Below, piece by piece: positions 25,609 through 34,006 of a DNA stretch of 37,770 nucleotides. This stretch comes from an uncultured Thiodictyon sp. Its GTDB lineage: Bacteria > Pseudomonadota > Gammaproteobacteria > Chromatiales > Chromatiaceae. The stretch lies in NCBI RefSeq assembly GCF_903828115.1, contig NZ_CAIKKU010000645.1, positions 1 to 37,770 on the forward strand, given 5' to 3'. Position 1 is the first letter of the stretch; the number at the start of each line of letters is the position of its first letter. A model generated the notes under the pieces. It was not told where the DNA came from. It saw only the letters and a program-made list of their open reading frames with translations, and searched no databases. A program made the translations under genes and the position numbers.

Positions 25609-26342
25609 GCACGGACAGCGCCGCGGCGGTGCCGGCGCACGACCGGGTGCGCTGGGGTCGCACCGAGATTGCCTTCGAGGTCCGCTACACCCGGCGCAAG
25701 ACGCTCGCGATTACGGTGCATCCGGACTTGCGGGTGTGCGTGGTCGCGCCGCTGGGGGCCGACGCGGCGGCCATCCGCGCCAAGGTGCACAAACGCGCGC
25801 CCTGGATCCGCGACCAGTGGCGCGAACTGGAACTGTACCTGCCCAAGCAACCGCCGCGCGCCTATGTCAACGGCGAGACACACCGTTACCTCGGGCGGCA
25901 GTACCGCTTGCGCGCAGAACAGGGTGTTGAGGACAGCGTGAAGTGCCTGCGCGGATACTTGCGTGTCACCACCCGCCTGGAGCCCACGCCGGCCTTGGTA
26001 CAGCGGCGGTTGGAGGCCTGGTATCGCAATCGTGCAGAAGAGGTCTTGCGCGAACGCCTGGCAGCCTGCCACGCCCGCGCCGCGCGCGAGGGGATCGCGC
26101 TGCCGACGCTGCACATCAAGCGCATGCACAAGCGCTGGGGCAGTTGCAGCCCGCAGGGCACCATCACGCTGAATCTGGAGCTGATGAAGGCGCCCAAGGA
26201 GGGCATCGACTACGTCATCATGCACGAGCTCTGCCACCTGCGCGAGGCGCACCATGGGCCGCGTTTCTGGGCCTTGCTGGCGCGGTTGCTGCCCGGCTTT
26301 GAGCAACAGCGGGAGCGGTTGAACCGGATCGCGGCGCAGTAG
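25605..26342 (+). CDS. YgjP-like (DUF45) zinc metallopeptidase
   Basis: A GTG start overlaps the hsdR stop (GTGA), giving 245 residues. Features of the YgjP-like family are the amino segment TRRKTLAITVHPDLRVCVV, KRWGSCSPQGTITLNLEL, and MHELCHLREAHHGPRFW with HELCH plus the third ligand in HHGPRFW. Members of this family commonly lie next to hsdR in type I loci, but their function there is not established. The overlap shows it is translated with hsdR. Length and motifs are complete. The gene closes the restriction operon; 44 bp separate it from the convergent phosphoesterase gene. Confidence 0.92.
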   Translation: MSTDSAAAVPAHDRVRWGRTEIAFEVRYTRRKTLAITVHPDLRVCVVAPLGADAAAIRAKVHKRAPWIRDQWRELELYLPKQPPRAYVNGETHRYLGRQYRLRAEQGVEDSVKCLRGYLRVTTRLEPTPALVQRRLEAWYRNRAEEVLRERLAACHARAAREGIALPTLHIKRMHKRWGSCSPQGTITLNLELMKAPKEGIDYVIMHELCHLREAHHGPRFWALLARLLPGFEQQRERLNRIAAQ

Positions 26343-26386
26343 TGCGGGACGGCGGCGGTAGCGGGCACGCGCGCACTGGCCCAAGG

Positions 26387-27916
26387 TCACCCGCCTGGTG
26401 ACACGTCGGTCAGCGGTGCCGCGGGCGGCCCGCTCACTGCACCTGGTAGTCGTCGGGAAACCCCGAGACAACAGGTGGAGAACGATTGCGCGTCGAGATT
26501 GGTCAAGGCACAGGCGGGTGACTGCCAACTGCCGGCCGGGATGGGTCCGGGGCTCGCTTCACCGCCGTAATAGGCGATGAATTTGGCGCGCAGGGTCGGA
26601 TCGGAAATAATTCCAGCCGACAGCAGGTTCAGGCTTGACGGCGTCAGCGGCCCCACGCCGTAGGCCTCCTCGAAGCCATATTCCTTAGTCCACTGCGATT
26701 TGCCGCCCGTGCCGGTTGCTTCTTTGTAGGTCATTGTCACGTAGTCGACCGGTGCGCCGGTGGACCGATCATAGCGGTAGACCTGGTATCCGGGATTGTT
26801 TCCGTAGATCGGACTGATGGACGGGACCACGCGCTCGAACGCGAACGGTTTACCCTGCTCGTCCGCCAGGACACGAAACTCGTCCATGTGCGTGTGGCCG
26901 GAAAAGATCGCCGTGATCCGCTCGGGATAGCGCCGCAGGATGCTGAGGATCGAACGCTCACCGGCGGCCGTGAGATTGCTTTGCGGGGAACCCCTGGTCC
27001 GGCACGCCTGGATCGAGGCAAACGCATTGATTCCCAATGGCACATGCATAATCACGGTGACCTGTGCATTCAGCCGCTTCATGCGATACAAGGTCGCCTC
27101 CAGCCACAGGCCGAGGGCCGCCGCCGGGTCGGTGTCACGCAAACCGCATTTGTTGTCATAATTGACTGAGAGAAAGAGATTATCCAGTACGACGAAATAG
27201 TGGTCGGGGGTCTTGGGATGGGGCAGCACATAGGCGCCGAGTTCGGGGTAGGAGCCAAACCCCCGAGCGTCCCCGGACAGTGCCGCCAGCACGGCGTTAG
27301 TATTATAGAGAAAGGCCCCCGCCGGCGCGATCATATAATCCCCGCAGAACGCATCGCTATTGCCCAGGGCGGCGATGATCGGCGTGTGTGGCAGGTGTTT
27401 TTTCAAGGCACCTGCAACGTATTCCAGGGTCTTGGTCATGAATCGCTCGTAAGCGGCCGGCGACTTATCCGCGGCGTAGGCGTCATAGCCCTGACGGAAC
27501 CCGTGGCTGAAAAAATCACCGCCGAAGATCACATAGTCGAGCCGGGCGGCATCCTTGGCAAGCGACTCCAGGGCCGACTTGAACAGCGGAAAGTTGGTAT
27601 CGCTGCCTGAGGCGCTCGGTGTGGTGATGGATGACGCGGCGAAAATCTCCTCCCAGCGTGATGGCTCGGCGCCGGCCAGACGGGCGACCAGGGACGGGTC
27701 GTAGAACGGATCGAAATGGAGATCCGAGATCATGCCGAACCAGCGGTCCTGTTCGGACAAGCGGGCCCAGGTGCCGGCCGCGGCACCGCCGTCCACTGCC
27801 GGGGCGGTTGCGACCGGCGCGGCGGTTTCGTCCTGCGCCTGGACGGGCATGCTGAACAGTCCGGGCAGCAGCGCAAGCAGGAGGAAATGGGCGAGCGGAT
27901 ACGGGTGATTAGTCAT
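26387..27916 (-). CDS. Exported metallophosphoesterase, acid-sphingomyelinase-like
   Basis: I start at the ATG at 27916 because it opens a signal peptide (hydrophobic AHFLLLALLPGLFS, probable cleavage after MPVQA), giving 509 residues; the frame extends 20 codons upstream without signal features. Calcineurin-like metal motifs appear in order: ISDLHFDPFY, FGGDFFSHG, LGNSDAFCGDY, IMHVPLG and FSGHTHMDEF. The spacing and the carboxy end fit acid sphingomyelinase-like phosphodiesterases, which hydrolyse phosphodiester or polyphosphate substrates outside the cytoplasm. The substrate cannot be told from sequence. It is a single gene, convergent with the restriction operon. Confidence 0.87.
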   Translation of the reverse strand: MTNHPYPLAHFLLLALLPGLFSMPVQAQDETAAPVATAPAVDGGAAAGTWARLSEQDRWFGMISDLHFDPFYDPSLVARLAGAEPSRWEEIFAASSITTPSASGSDTNFPLFKSALESLAKDAARLDYVIFGGDFFSHGFRQGYDAYAADKSPAAYERFMTKTLEYVAGALKKHLPHTPIIAALGNSDAFCGDYMIAPAGAFLYNTNAVLAALSGDARGFGSYPELGAYVLPHPKTPDHYFVVLDNLFLSVNYDNKCGLRDTDPAAALGLWLEATLYRMKRLNAQVTVIMHVPLGINAFASIQACRTRGSPQSNLTAAGERSILSILRRYPERITAIFSGHTHMDEFRVLADEQGKPFAFERVVPSISPIYGNNPGYQVYRYDRSTGAPVDYVTMTYKEATGTGGKSQWTKEYGFEEAYGVGPLTPSSLNLLSAGIISDPTLRAKFIAYYGGEASPGPIPAGSWQSPACALTNLDAQSFSTCCLGVSRRLPGAVSGPPAAPLTDVSPGG

Positions 27917-27947
27917 CGCTTTCTCTTCAGGCGGGTCGCCAAGGCGG

Positions 27948-28037
27948 CCTTGATCATCGTTTCGGCCAGCGGCCACGTTCTGGAGTCCAAGGCTTCAGCC
28001 TTGGTCCTGTCCATCCAAGGCTGCAGCCTTGGACTCC
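27948..28037 (+). repeat. Dispersed repeat family 1, copy 2
   Basis: CCTTGATCATCGTTTCGGCC at 27948 is followed by an inverted repeat with arms 27982-28004 and 28015-28037 (22 of 23 bp matching). The first arm begins GGAGTCCAAGGCTTCAGCC. The same order of modules occurs at 20612-20481 (minus strand) and 33473-33519. It fills most of the upstream region of the phosphoesterase gene; the remaining bases to 28188 show only the palindrome at 28126. Confidence 0.75.
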
Positions 28038-28125
28038 GGCCCGAGGCCGGAACCATGACCAACTATAGTCGCCCGCGAGGCTCCGCGCACCGGTCGCGAT
28101 CGTCGTTGCGGCCTCAAGGCCCGTA

Positions 28126-28144
28126 GGGTGCGCCGCGCGCACCC
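28126..28144. repeat. REP-like palindrome
   Basis: GGGTGCGC, three bases, GCGCACCC form a perfect 8-bp stem between the phosphoesterase gene and the 3' end of the FMN-binding fusion gene. It is not followed by a T tract on either strand, so I regard it as a repeat rather than a terminator. Confidence 0.55.
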
Positions 28145-28188
28145 GTGCCACGCGCTGCCATTGGGTCCCTGCGCTGCCGGACTTGGGA

Positions 28189-31100
28189 TCAAGTGCCGCG
28201 CGTCGCCAGACAGCGGTGACAGCGGATGCAGTCCAGATCGTGGTCACCCTTGACCCCCAGGTCGCAGTGCTCGAAGCGCCGCCGCGGACCCAGCCGCTGC
28301 AACAGCGCCAGCTTGTTGCCCAAGGCGAGGAAGGCCCCCAGAGGGCACAGATAGCGACACCAGAAGCGATAATAGACCAGGGACCCGGCGATGACCGCCC
28401 CGGTCAGGACGAGGATCCACCCGCGCAATTGCCCGCCGAAGACCTGCTGCATGGGGTTGAAGGTCGCCCAGGCGCCCTCCCCCGTGGTCCAGACCAGGAC
28501 CAGGAGCGCGGCCAACAACACAAACTTGAGATAGCGGGCGGCTTGGTCCAGGGACCGGTCCGGACAGGTCCGCAGACCCAGCCGGCGCCCCAGGCGGGAG
28601 ACGAATTCCTGCAGCGCGCCGAAGGGGCACAGAAAGCCGCACCAGACCTGGCCGAACAGGACCGAGCTGACCGCCACGAAGCCGAGCAGCAGCCAGCGCT
28701 GGGGGTTCTCGGCCGGGGCCGCCGCATGGCCCTGGCTGAGGTTCACGAGGTCCAACTCCGTGACCAGGGTATTGAGCCACAGGCCCAGCACGACCAGGGC
28801 CGCGGCCAGCAAGAGCAGGCGCGCCCGCGCACTGCCGGAAAAATAGACCGGGAAGAACAGGAGGACCAAGGCGGCCGTGGCGCCCAGCCCCCAATCGGCC
28901 CCGCCCCCGGGTGCCGCGGCCGGGGGCGGCAGGGGCCGCCCGAAGGCGACCTGGGTCGCCCGCCGGGCGGCGTCGTTGAGCGTCGCCAGGACCGCCCGAC
29001 TGGTCACCGTGGCCCCGCTCAGCCCGTCCACCCGCGCCAGCGACAGGGGCGCCTGGGACAGGTCGGCACCGGCCAGCCCGGCGAGCCAGGTCTCGATCCC
29101 AACGATATAGGACGGCGTCTCCCGGGAGTCGAGCAGGCGCACCCCGCGCAGGGTCCCGTCGCGCCCGAGCGCGAGCAGCAGTTGGATCGGCCCGGCGAAG
29201 CCGCTGACGCCGGGGCCCGCGGCGGCACTCGCGAGCGTCACCGTCTGCGGCTCACCGTCCCCCGCCGCGCCACCGAGATAGTGGACGAAGGGCGACTCGA
29301 CCGGCGTGAACCGCGCCGAACCGCTGAGCTGCGCCAGGGCCTCCTGATCGAACCGGACCTGCGGCCCCGGGCGCGCCTGGAGCGCCGCCAGGTGCCAGGC
29401 ATAGACCAGCAGCACGCCATAGAGCAGCCCCCACCCGACCCCCGGCCAGGGAAAGGACGCCCGCGCGCGGGGACCCGGCGGCGCGGCCGGCACCAGGCGG
29501 CGGTAGGCCAGCGGCACCAGGGCCAGCAGCGCCGGCACGGCCAGGACGCGGCAGGTCACCGCCACCCCCAGGATCGGGACCATCAGGGCCCCGGTGACCA
29601 GCCCGCCCAGGGCCCCACCCAGGCTGTCCGCCGCCATCGCCAGGCCCCCCCCGCGCAGCGCCGAGGCACCGGCCGCGCCTTGACCGAGACCGACACAGAG
29701 GGTGAAACCGGCCCCGGCCACCAGCCCCAAGGCCAGCGTCAGGGCGAGATAGCCCGCCTCCCGGGCGCCCTCACCCAGGGTCGCCAGGCCCTCCAGGGCC
29801 GTCGGCAGCAGTGTGAGACCAAGGGCCGCGCCCGCCAGCAGGCCCATCAGGTGCAGGTCCGCCCGCCGCCCGGCCGCGAGCGGCCGCGCCGCGCCGCCGC
29901 CGAGCGCGAGCCCGGTCATGAAGAGCCCGTTGAGCAGCGCCACCCGCTCGAAGACCAGCCCCACCTGGGCCTGATAACTGAAAAGCAGCGCCAACTGGCC
30001 CGCCATGGCGATGAACCCGATCACGACCAGGGCGACGACCCCGCCCGAGCGCCCCCGCGCCGGCCCTGCCCCGCCTTCCAGCAGTGCCCGCACCAGCCAC
30101 AGGGCGATGAACAGCAGGGGTGGGATCAGATAGGGCCAGGGTCCGAGCCGCTGCAGCCCCTCCAGCCAGTCCACGAATCCGGACCCGCTGAACTGACCCC
30201 ACAGGACCATATTCAGATAGTAGGTCACCGGCCGGGCGTCGGTATTGACCGCCCCCGCCGCCCCGGCGCCATCGAACCGGGCGTGCAGATAGGCGACCTC
30301 CTCCGTTGGCAGCAGGGTCGCGAAGGTCCCGGACGGCAGGGTGTGCCGCGCCGGCGCGGCGGCCAGATAGCGGCGCTGGAGTTCGGCCGCGTCCTCCGTC
30401 AGGCGCACGGGGGCGGCGCCGGCACAGAAGACCTGCGGGTTGCCGGGGACCAGGACGACGGTCGGGAAGACCGCCTTCAGGGTCCGGTAGACCGAGCCCG
30501 CGTAGCCGCCCACCGCCCGCCCCACATAGTTGGAGGCGGCACTCACCTGGGTGCAGAAAACCCCGCCCGGGGCCAGCCGGGCACGCGCCAGGTCAAAGGC
30601 CTCGCGGGTGAAGAAACGGTTGCCGGCGGCGCTCGCGGGGGTAGCGTCCAGGGACAGGATCAGGTCATAGGCGGCCCCGGGTTCGAGCAGGCGCAGGAAG
30701 CGGCGGGCGTCGGCGAAGTGCAGGGTCAGGCGCGGGTCATCCAGGGCGGCCCGCCCGGCCTCGTCCAGGTAGGGCCGCACCCGCTCGAAGGCCGCGCGGT
30801 CCTGTTCCACCTGATCGATCCGCGTCACCGGGTAGCGCAGGAGCCCCGCCGCCAGCCCGCCCGGGTAGCCGCCCAGGAGCAGGACGCGGCGCGCCGCCTG
30901 GTCTTCGCCCTGGGCCTGGGCGAGGAAATAGGCGGCCTGGCGTTCCACCTCCAGGGGCAGGGGGAAACTCTGCTGGACCTGACCGTCCGCCACCACCGAG
31001 GTCTGGGGCCCCAGGCGGGCGACGGCCAGATGGCCGTAAGGGGTGTCGAGTGCGTCCAGGAGTTCCATCCCGGGCTGGAGGCTCGCGAAGCGCCAGCGCT

Positions 31101-31833
31101 CCAGGGCCTGGTCCAGGGGGCGGGCGATGGGGGGCAGCGCCAGCAGCAGGCCGGTGAGGGCCAGGGTCAGGGGGAGCCAGGCGCGCGCCGGGAGGACCAT
31201 GACAGGCCCCGGGCCAGGGCGCGGCACCGCCAGGAACAAGGCCGTCAGCGCCATGGTGGCGGTCGTGAGGCCCAGGGTCGCAACCGGGCCCAGCCAGCGG
31301 ATCAGGACGAAGGTGAACAACAGCCCGCCCAGGAGCGCCCCCAGTGCATCCGCCACATAGGTCCGGGCGACCGGCCCCACGACGGCGCCGCGCTCGCCCA
31401 AGGCCGCGCAGGTCAGGGCAAAGGCAAACCCGAGCAGCACCCCGCCCGGCAGGTTGACCAGCGTCAGGGCCAGAAACAGGTCGCCCAGGGGGACGAACTC
31501 GCTCGCCGACACGTCCAGGAACCAGCGCACGGAGCGCAGGGCCAGGACCTGCCCCACCAGGACCAGCGGCAGGGCGCACAGGATCAGGCGCAGGGCATCG
31601 AGCGCCGCCACCCCGGCGTCCACTCCCGGGCGCGCCCCCCGGCGCGCCTCCCAGCCCAGGGCCGCCGCCGCCCCCGCCGCGAGCCACAGCAGCCAGCTCC
31701 CGTAGAAGGCCGCCAGACCCACCTCGTTGCCGTAGAAGACCACCAGCCCCTCACGGATCAACACCGCCTGGGCAACCTGGGAAAAGGCGCCTAAGACGAG
31801 GATGGCCAGCAGGGCGCGCAGGGGGCTCGGCAC
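28189..31833 (-). CDS. Membrane fusion: spermidine-synthase-like, FMN-binding and polyferredoxin modules
   Basis: From a GTG start the protein has 1214 residues. Residues 1-235 are membrane helices. Residues 255-530 are a spermidine synthase-like Rossmann domain with VLLLGGYPGG at 317-326. More helices run to about 820. An FMN-binding domain follows, with DGLSGATVTS at 936-945; in RnfG/NqrC the corresponding Thr carries covalent FMN. A NapH/NosR-like membrane part has WCGFLCPFGA from about 1064 and WCRYLCPLGA from about 1158, and ends with DCIRCHRC, giving Cys sets for iron-sulfur clusters. The domain order suggests membrane electron transfer tied to an AdoMet-type domain of unknown substrate. 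It stands alone on the minus strand. I see no frameshift, so the fusion seems real. Confidence 0.85.
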   Translation of the reverse strand: MPSPLRALLAILVLGAFSQVAQAVLIREGLVVFYGNEVGLAAFYGSWLLWLAAGAAAALGWEARRGARPGVDAGVAALDALRLILCALPLVLVGQVLALRSVRWFLDVSASEFVPLGDLFLALTLVNLPGGVLLGFAFALTCAALGERGAVVGPVARTYVADALGALLGGLLFTFVLIRWLGPVATLGLTTATMALTALFLAVPRPGPGPVMVLPARAWLPLTLALTGLLLALPPIARPLDQALERWRFASLQPGMELLDALDTPYGHLAVARLGPQTSVVADGQVQQSFPLPLEVERQAAYFLAQAQGEDQAARRVLLLGGYPGGLAAGLLRYPVTRIDQVEQDRAAFERVRPYLDEAGRAALDDPRLTLHFADARRFLRLLEPGAAYDLILSLDATPASAAGNRFFTREAFDLARARLAPGGVFCTQVSAASNYVGRAVGGYAGSVYRTLKAVFPTVVLVPGNPQVFCAGAAPVRLTEDAAELQRRYLAAAPARHTLPSGTFATLLPTEEVAYLHARFDGAGAAGAVNTDARPVTYYLNMVLWGQFSGSGFVDWLEGLQRLGPWPYLIPPLLFIALWLVRALLEGGAGPARGRSGGVVALVVIGFIAMAGQLALLFSYQAQVGLVFERVALLNGLFMTGLALGGGAARPLAAGRRADLHLMGLLAGAALGLTLLPTALEGLATLGEGAREAGYLALTLALGLVAGAGFTLCVGLGQGAAGASALRGGGLAMAADSLGGALGGLVTGALMVPILGVAVTCRVLAVPALLALVPLAYRRLVPAAPPGPRARASFPWPGVGWGLLYGVLLVYAWHLAALQARPGPQVRFDQEALAQLSGSARFTPVESPFVHYLGGAAGDGEPQTVTLASAAAGPGVSGFAGPIQLLLALGRDGTLRGVRLLDSRETPSYIVGIETWLAGLAGADLSQAPLSLARVDGLSGATVTSRAVLATLNDAARRATQVAFGRPLPPPAAAPGGGADWGLGATAALVLLFFPVYFSGSARARLLLLAAALVVLGLWLNTLVTELDLVNLSQGHAAAPAENPQRWLLLGFVAVSSVLFGQVWCGFLCPFGALQEFVSRLGRRLGLRTCPDRSLDQAARYLKFVLLAALLVLVWTTGEGAWATFNPMQQVFGGQLRGWILVLTGAVIAGSLVYYRFWCRYLCPLGAFLALGNKLALLQRLGPRRRFEHCDLGVKGDHDLDCIRCHRCLATRGT

Positions 31834-31871
31834 GACGCGGACTCGGTGGGGAACGGGGGCGATGCCCCAAG

Positions 31872-31916
31872 TTTACCGTGAAAGTCGCGCGGCGAGGCAA
31901 CTGCTGCCCCGCCGCG
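31872..31916. repeat. Short dispersed repeat plus hairpin
   Basis: TTTACCGTGAAAGTCGCGC at 31872-31890 occurs again, identical, at 33516-33534. It overlaps a hairpin with arms 31888-31899 and 31905-31916 (11 of 12 bp, 5-nt loop). The hairpin lies after the mop stop and could end that transcript, but no T tract follows. Confidence 0.55.
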
Positions 31917-31939
31917 ATATCGGGGTGTAAACGACGCGC

Positions 31940-32368
31940 TCAGGCCGGGACGCCGAGGATCACGGACGGCGCCTTGAATACCGCCGTGGCCGCCCCGCCC
32001 TGCTGCAACCCCAGATCCGCCACCGCGCCGTGCGTGATGGTGGCATAGACCTCGGTGCCGCCGGCCAGGGCAATGGTCACCTCGGCATTCACCGGCCCCA
32101 GGTTCAGCGACTTCACGGTTCCCGGCAGACAGTTGCGGGCGCTCAGACGCAGCCCGGAACTGTCGGTCATCACCAGCACCGAGGACGCCTTGACCAGGGC
32201 CACGGCCGACGCACCCGTCTTGAGATTCAGCGCCTTGGCGCTTTCATTGGTCACCATGGCGACGATCCTCTCGCCCCCCGGGAGCACCAGTTCCACCTCG
32301 CTGTTGACGGCACCGGCCTTGACCGCGCCGACGGTCCCGCTGAACTGATTGCGCGCACTGATTTTCAT
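31940..32368 (-). CDS. mop: Molybdenum-pterin-binding protein with two Mop/TOBE domains
   Basis: The start at ATG 32368 (MKISARNQFSGTV) gives 142 residues; the 13 codons upstream in frame lack the family start. Two similar halves begin MKISARNQFSGTVGAVKAG and LRLSARNCLPGTVKSLNLG, and each continues with NSEVELVL or NAEVTIAL. This is the tandem Mop (di-Mop) layout that binds and stores molybdate in the cytoplasm. It is divergent from modA, with a ModE-like site between them, so both genes probably respond to molybdate. No damage is visible. Confidence 0.93.
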   Translation of the reverse strand: MKISARNQFSGTVGAVKAGAVNSEVELVLPGGERIVAMVTNESAKALNLKTGASAVALVKASSVLVMTDSSGLRLSARNCLPGTVKSLNLGPVNAEVTIALAGGTEVYATITHGAVADLGLQQGGAATAVFKAPSVILGVPA

Positions 32369-32497
32369 GATAAATCTCGATAGACGGGAAATGGAATGCC
32401 GCGCCATGGGTCCGCTGCGGACCGCGGCGACCCCCCTCAGTTTAGGCCATAGCGAACGCCAGACTCAAGCATAGCGCCCCTTGACGCGGCCTGTGCT

Positions 32498-32527
32498 TTG
32501 ACTTTTTAATGGCGCCCGGCGCTATAT
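32498..32527 (+). promoter_or_regulatory. Candidate modA promoter
   Basis: TTGACT (32498-32503) with a 17-18 bp spacer precedes GCTATAT (32521-32527) as a -10 region. The ModE-like operator covers this -10, which fits repression when molybdate is plentiful. Confidence 0.5.
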
Positions 32528-32543
32528 GCCGCGCTATATAGGG
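32520..32543 (+). promoter_or_regulatory. ModE-like operator between mop and modA
   Basis: CGCTATAT-N8-ATATAGGG is an inverted repeat with 7 of 8 matching positions. The E. coli modA operator has the same CGnTATAT-N8-AnATAnCG arrangement and spacing. It overlaps the -10 of modA and lies 150 bp upstream of mop on the other strand. The context of two molybdate genes makes chance unlikely. Confidence 0.7.
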
Positions 32544-32586
32544 GAAAGGAGTGATGGCGGCCGATCCCCACCGGCGCCCCATCTGA

Positions 32587-33432
<846 letters not shown>

Positions 33433-33472
33433 GGCCCCAGCGTACCGCCGACTGGGCAATCGCTCGCGGCAA

Positions 33473-33534
33473 CCTTGATCGTCGTTACGGGCGCCAGGAA
33501 ACCGGAGGTCGAGGCTTTACCGTGAAAGTCGCGC
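33473..33534 (+). repeat. Dispersed repeat family 1, copy 3, joined to the 19-bp repeat
   Basis: CCTTGATCGTCGTTACGGGC at 33473 is followed by GGAGGTCGAGGCTTTA (33504-33519), as in copies 1 and 2. It then runs into TTTACCGTGAAAGTCGCGC (33516-33534), identical to 31872-31890. The inverted second arm seen in copies 1 and 2 is missing here. It starts 40 bp after modA. Confidence 0.65.
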
Positions 33535-33554
33535 CGGGAGCGCGCTCCTCGTCT

Positions 33555-33575
33555 CCCTCCCCCACTGGGGGAGGG
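33555..33575. repeat. Intergenic hairpin repeat
   Basis: CCCTCCCCC, ACT, GGGGGAGGG form a perfect 9-bp stem. Pyrimidine-rich palindromes of this kind are common intergenic repeats in high-GC proteobacteria. There is no T tract after it. Confidence 0.55.
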
Positions 33576-33587
33576 TCGGGGAGAGGG

Positions 33588-33645
33588 AACGGCCATGGCG
33601 CCCGCAACTTTCATCTTTCGGGGTGGCGCGGGCGCCATGGCCGTT
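33588..33645. repeat. Perfect 18-bp inverted repeat
   Basis: AACGGCCATGGCGCCCGC (33588-33605) and its exact reverse complement (33628-33645) enclose a 22-bp loop. It lies between modA and the decarboxylase gene. Apart from this and the repeats just before it, the stretch 33433-33894 shows no gene. Confidence 0.75.
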
Positions 33646-33894
33646 AGCTGGCCGGCGATTGTCGGCGCATCCCCGGCGCAACTCAACCGCCCCGGCCCCG
33701 TCAGCGGGGACCGCGGGATGGGAGTCCGGCGCGGCGCCTGCCGGCCTGGGGTCCTGGCGCAGCGCACGTCGCGACGCCCGCGGGGTTTACTGACATAATC
33801 GGCGCCCACGCGCCGCCCCCCGGTCGCGGTGGACCCGTGCGCCGGCCCCCGCCCCGGTCTGGAGACCATTGACTGCCGCTGAGAGGATCGCCCC

Positions 33895-34005
33895 ATGTGT
33901 ATCGCCCGCCAACCTGGCCTGATAAACGACCGGCCGCGCTCCGACTGCGACCAGGGGCCCGCTACTGTCTGCCCTACTGCAATGACGCCGCCGGAGGGCC
34001 GATAA
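33895..34005 (+). CDS. Short ORF, 36 residues, possible leader peptide
   Basis: An ATG about 8 nt after GAGAGG opens a frame (MCIARQPGLINDRPRSDCD) that ends at TAA 34003-34005, one base before the ATG of the decarboxylase gene. The tight junction suggests translational coupling. The sequence itself is not recognisable and the composition is ordinary for high-GC noncoding DNA, so I hold this weakly. Confidence 0.3.
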   Translation: MCIARQPGLINDRPRSDCDQGPATVCPTAMTPPEGR

Positions 34006-34006
34006 C

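Noticed and set aside
26341..26377. Possible terminator between the YgjP-like and phosphoesterase genes
   Set aside because: Only a 6-bp stem (AGTGCG/CGCACT) with a large loop and no T tract.
28183..31794. A 1203-codon plus-strand open frame opposite the FMN-binding fusion
   Set aside because: The translation is dominated by Q, G, R and P, with no recognisable motif, while the minus strand encodes clear domains.
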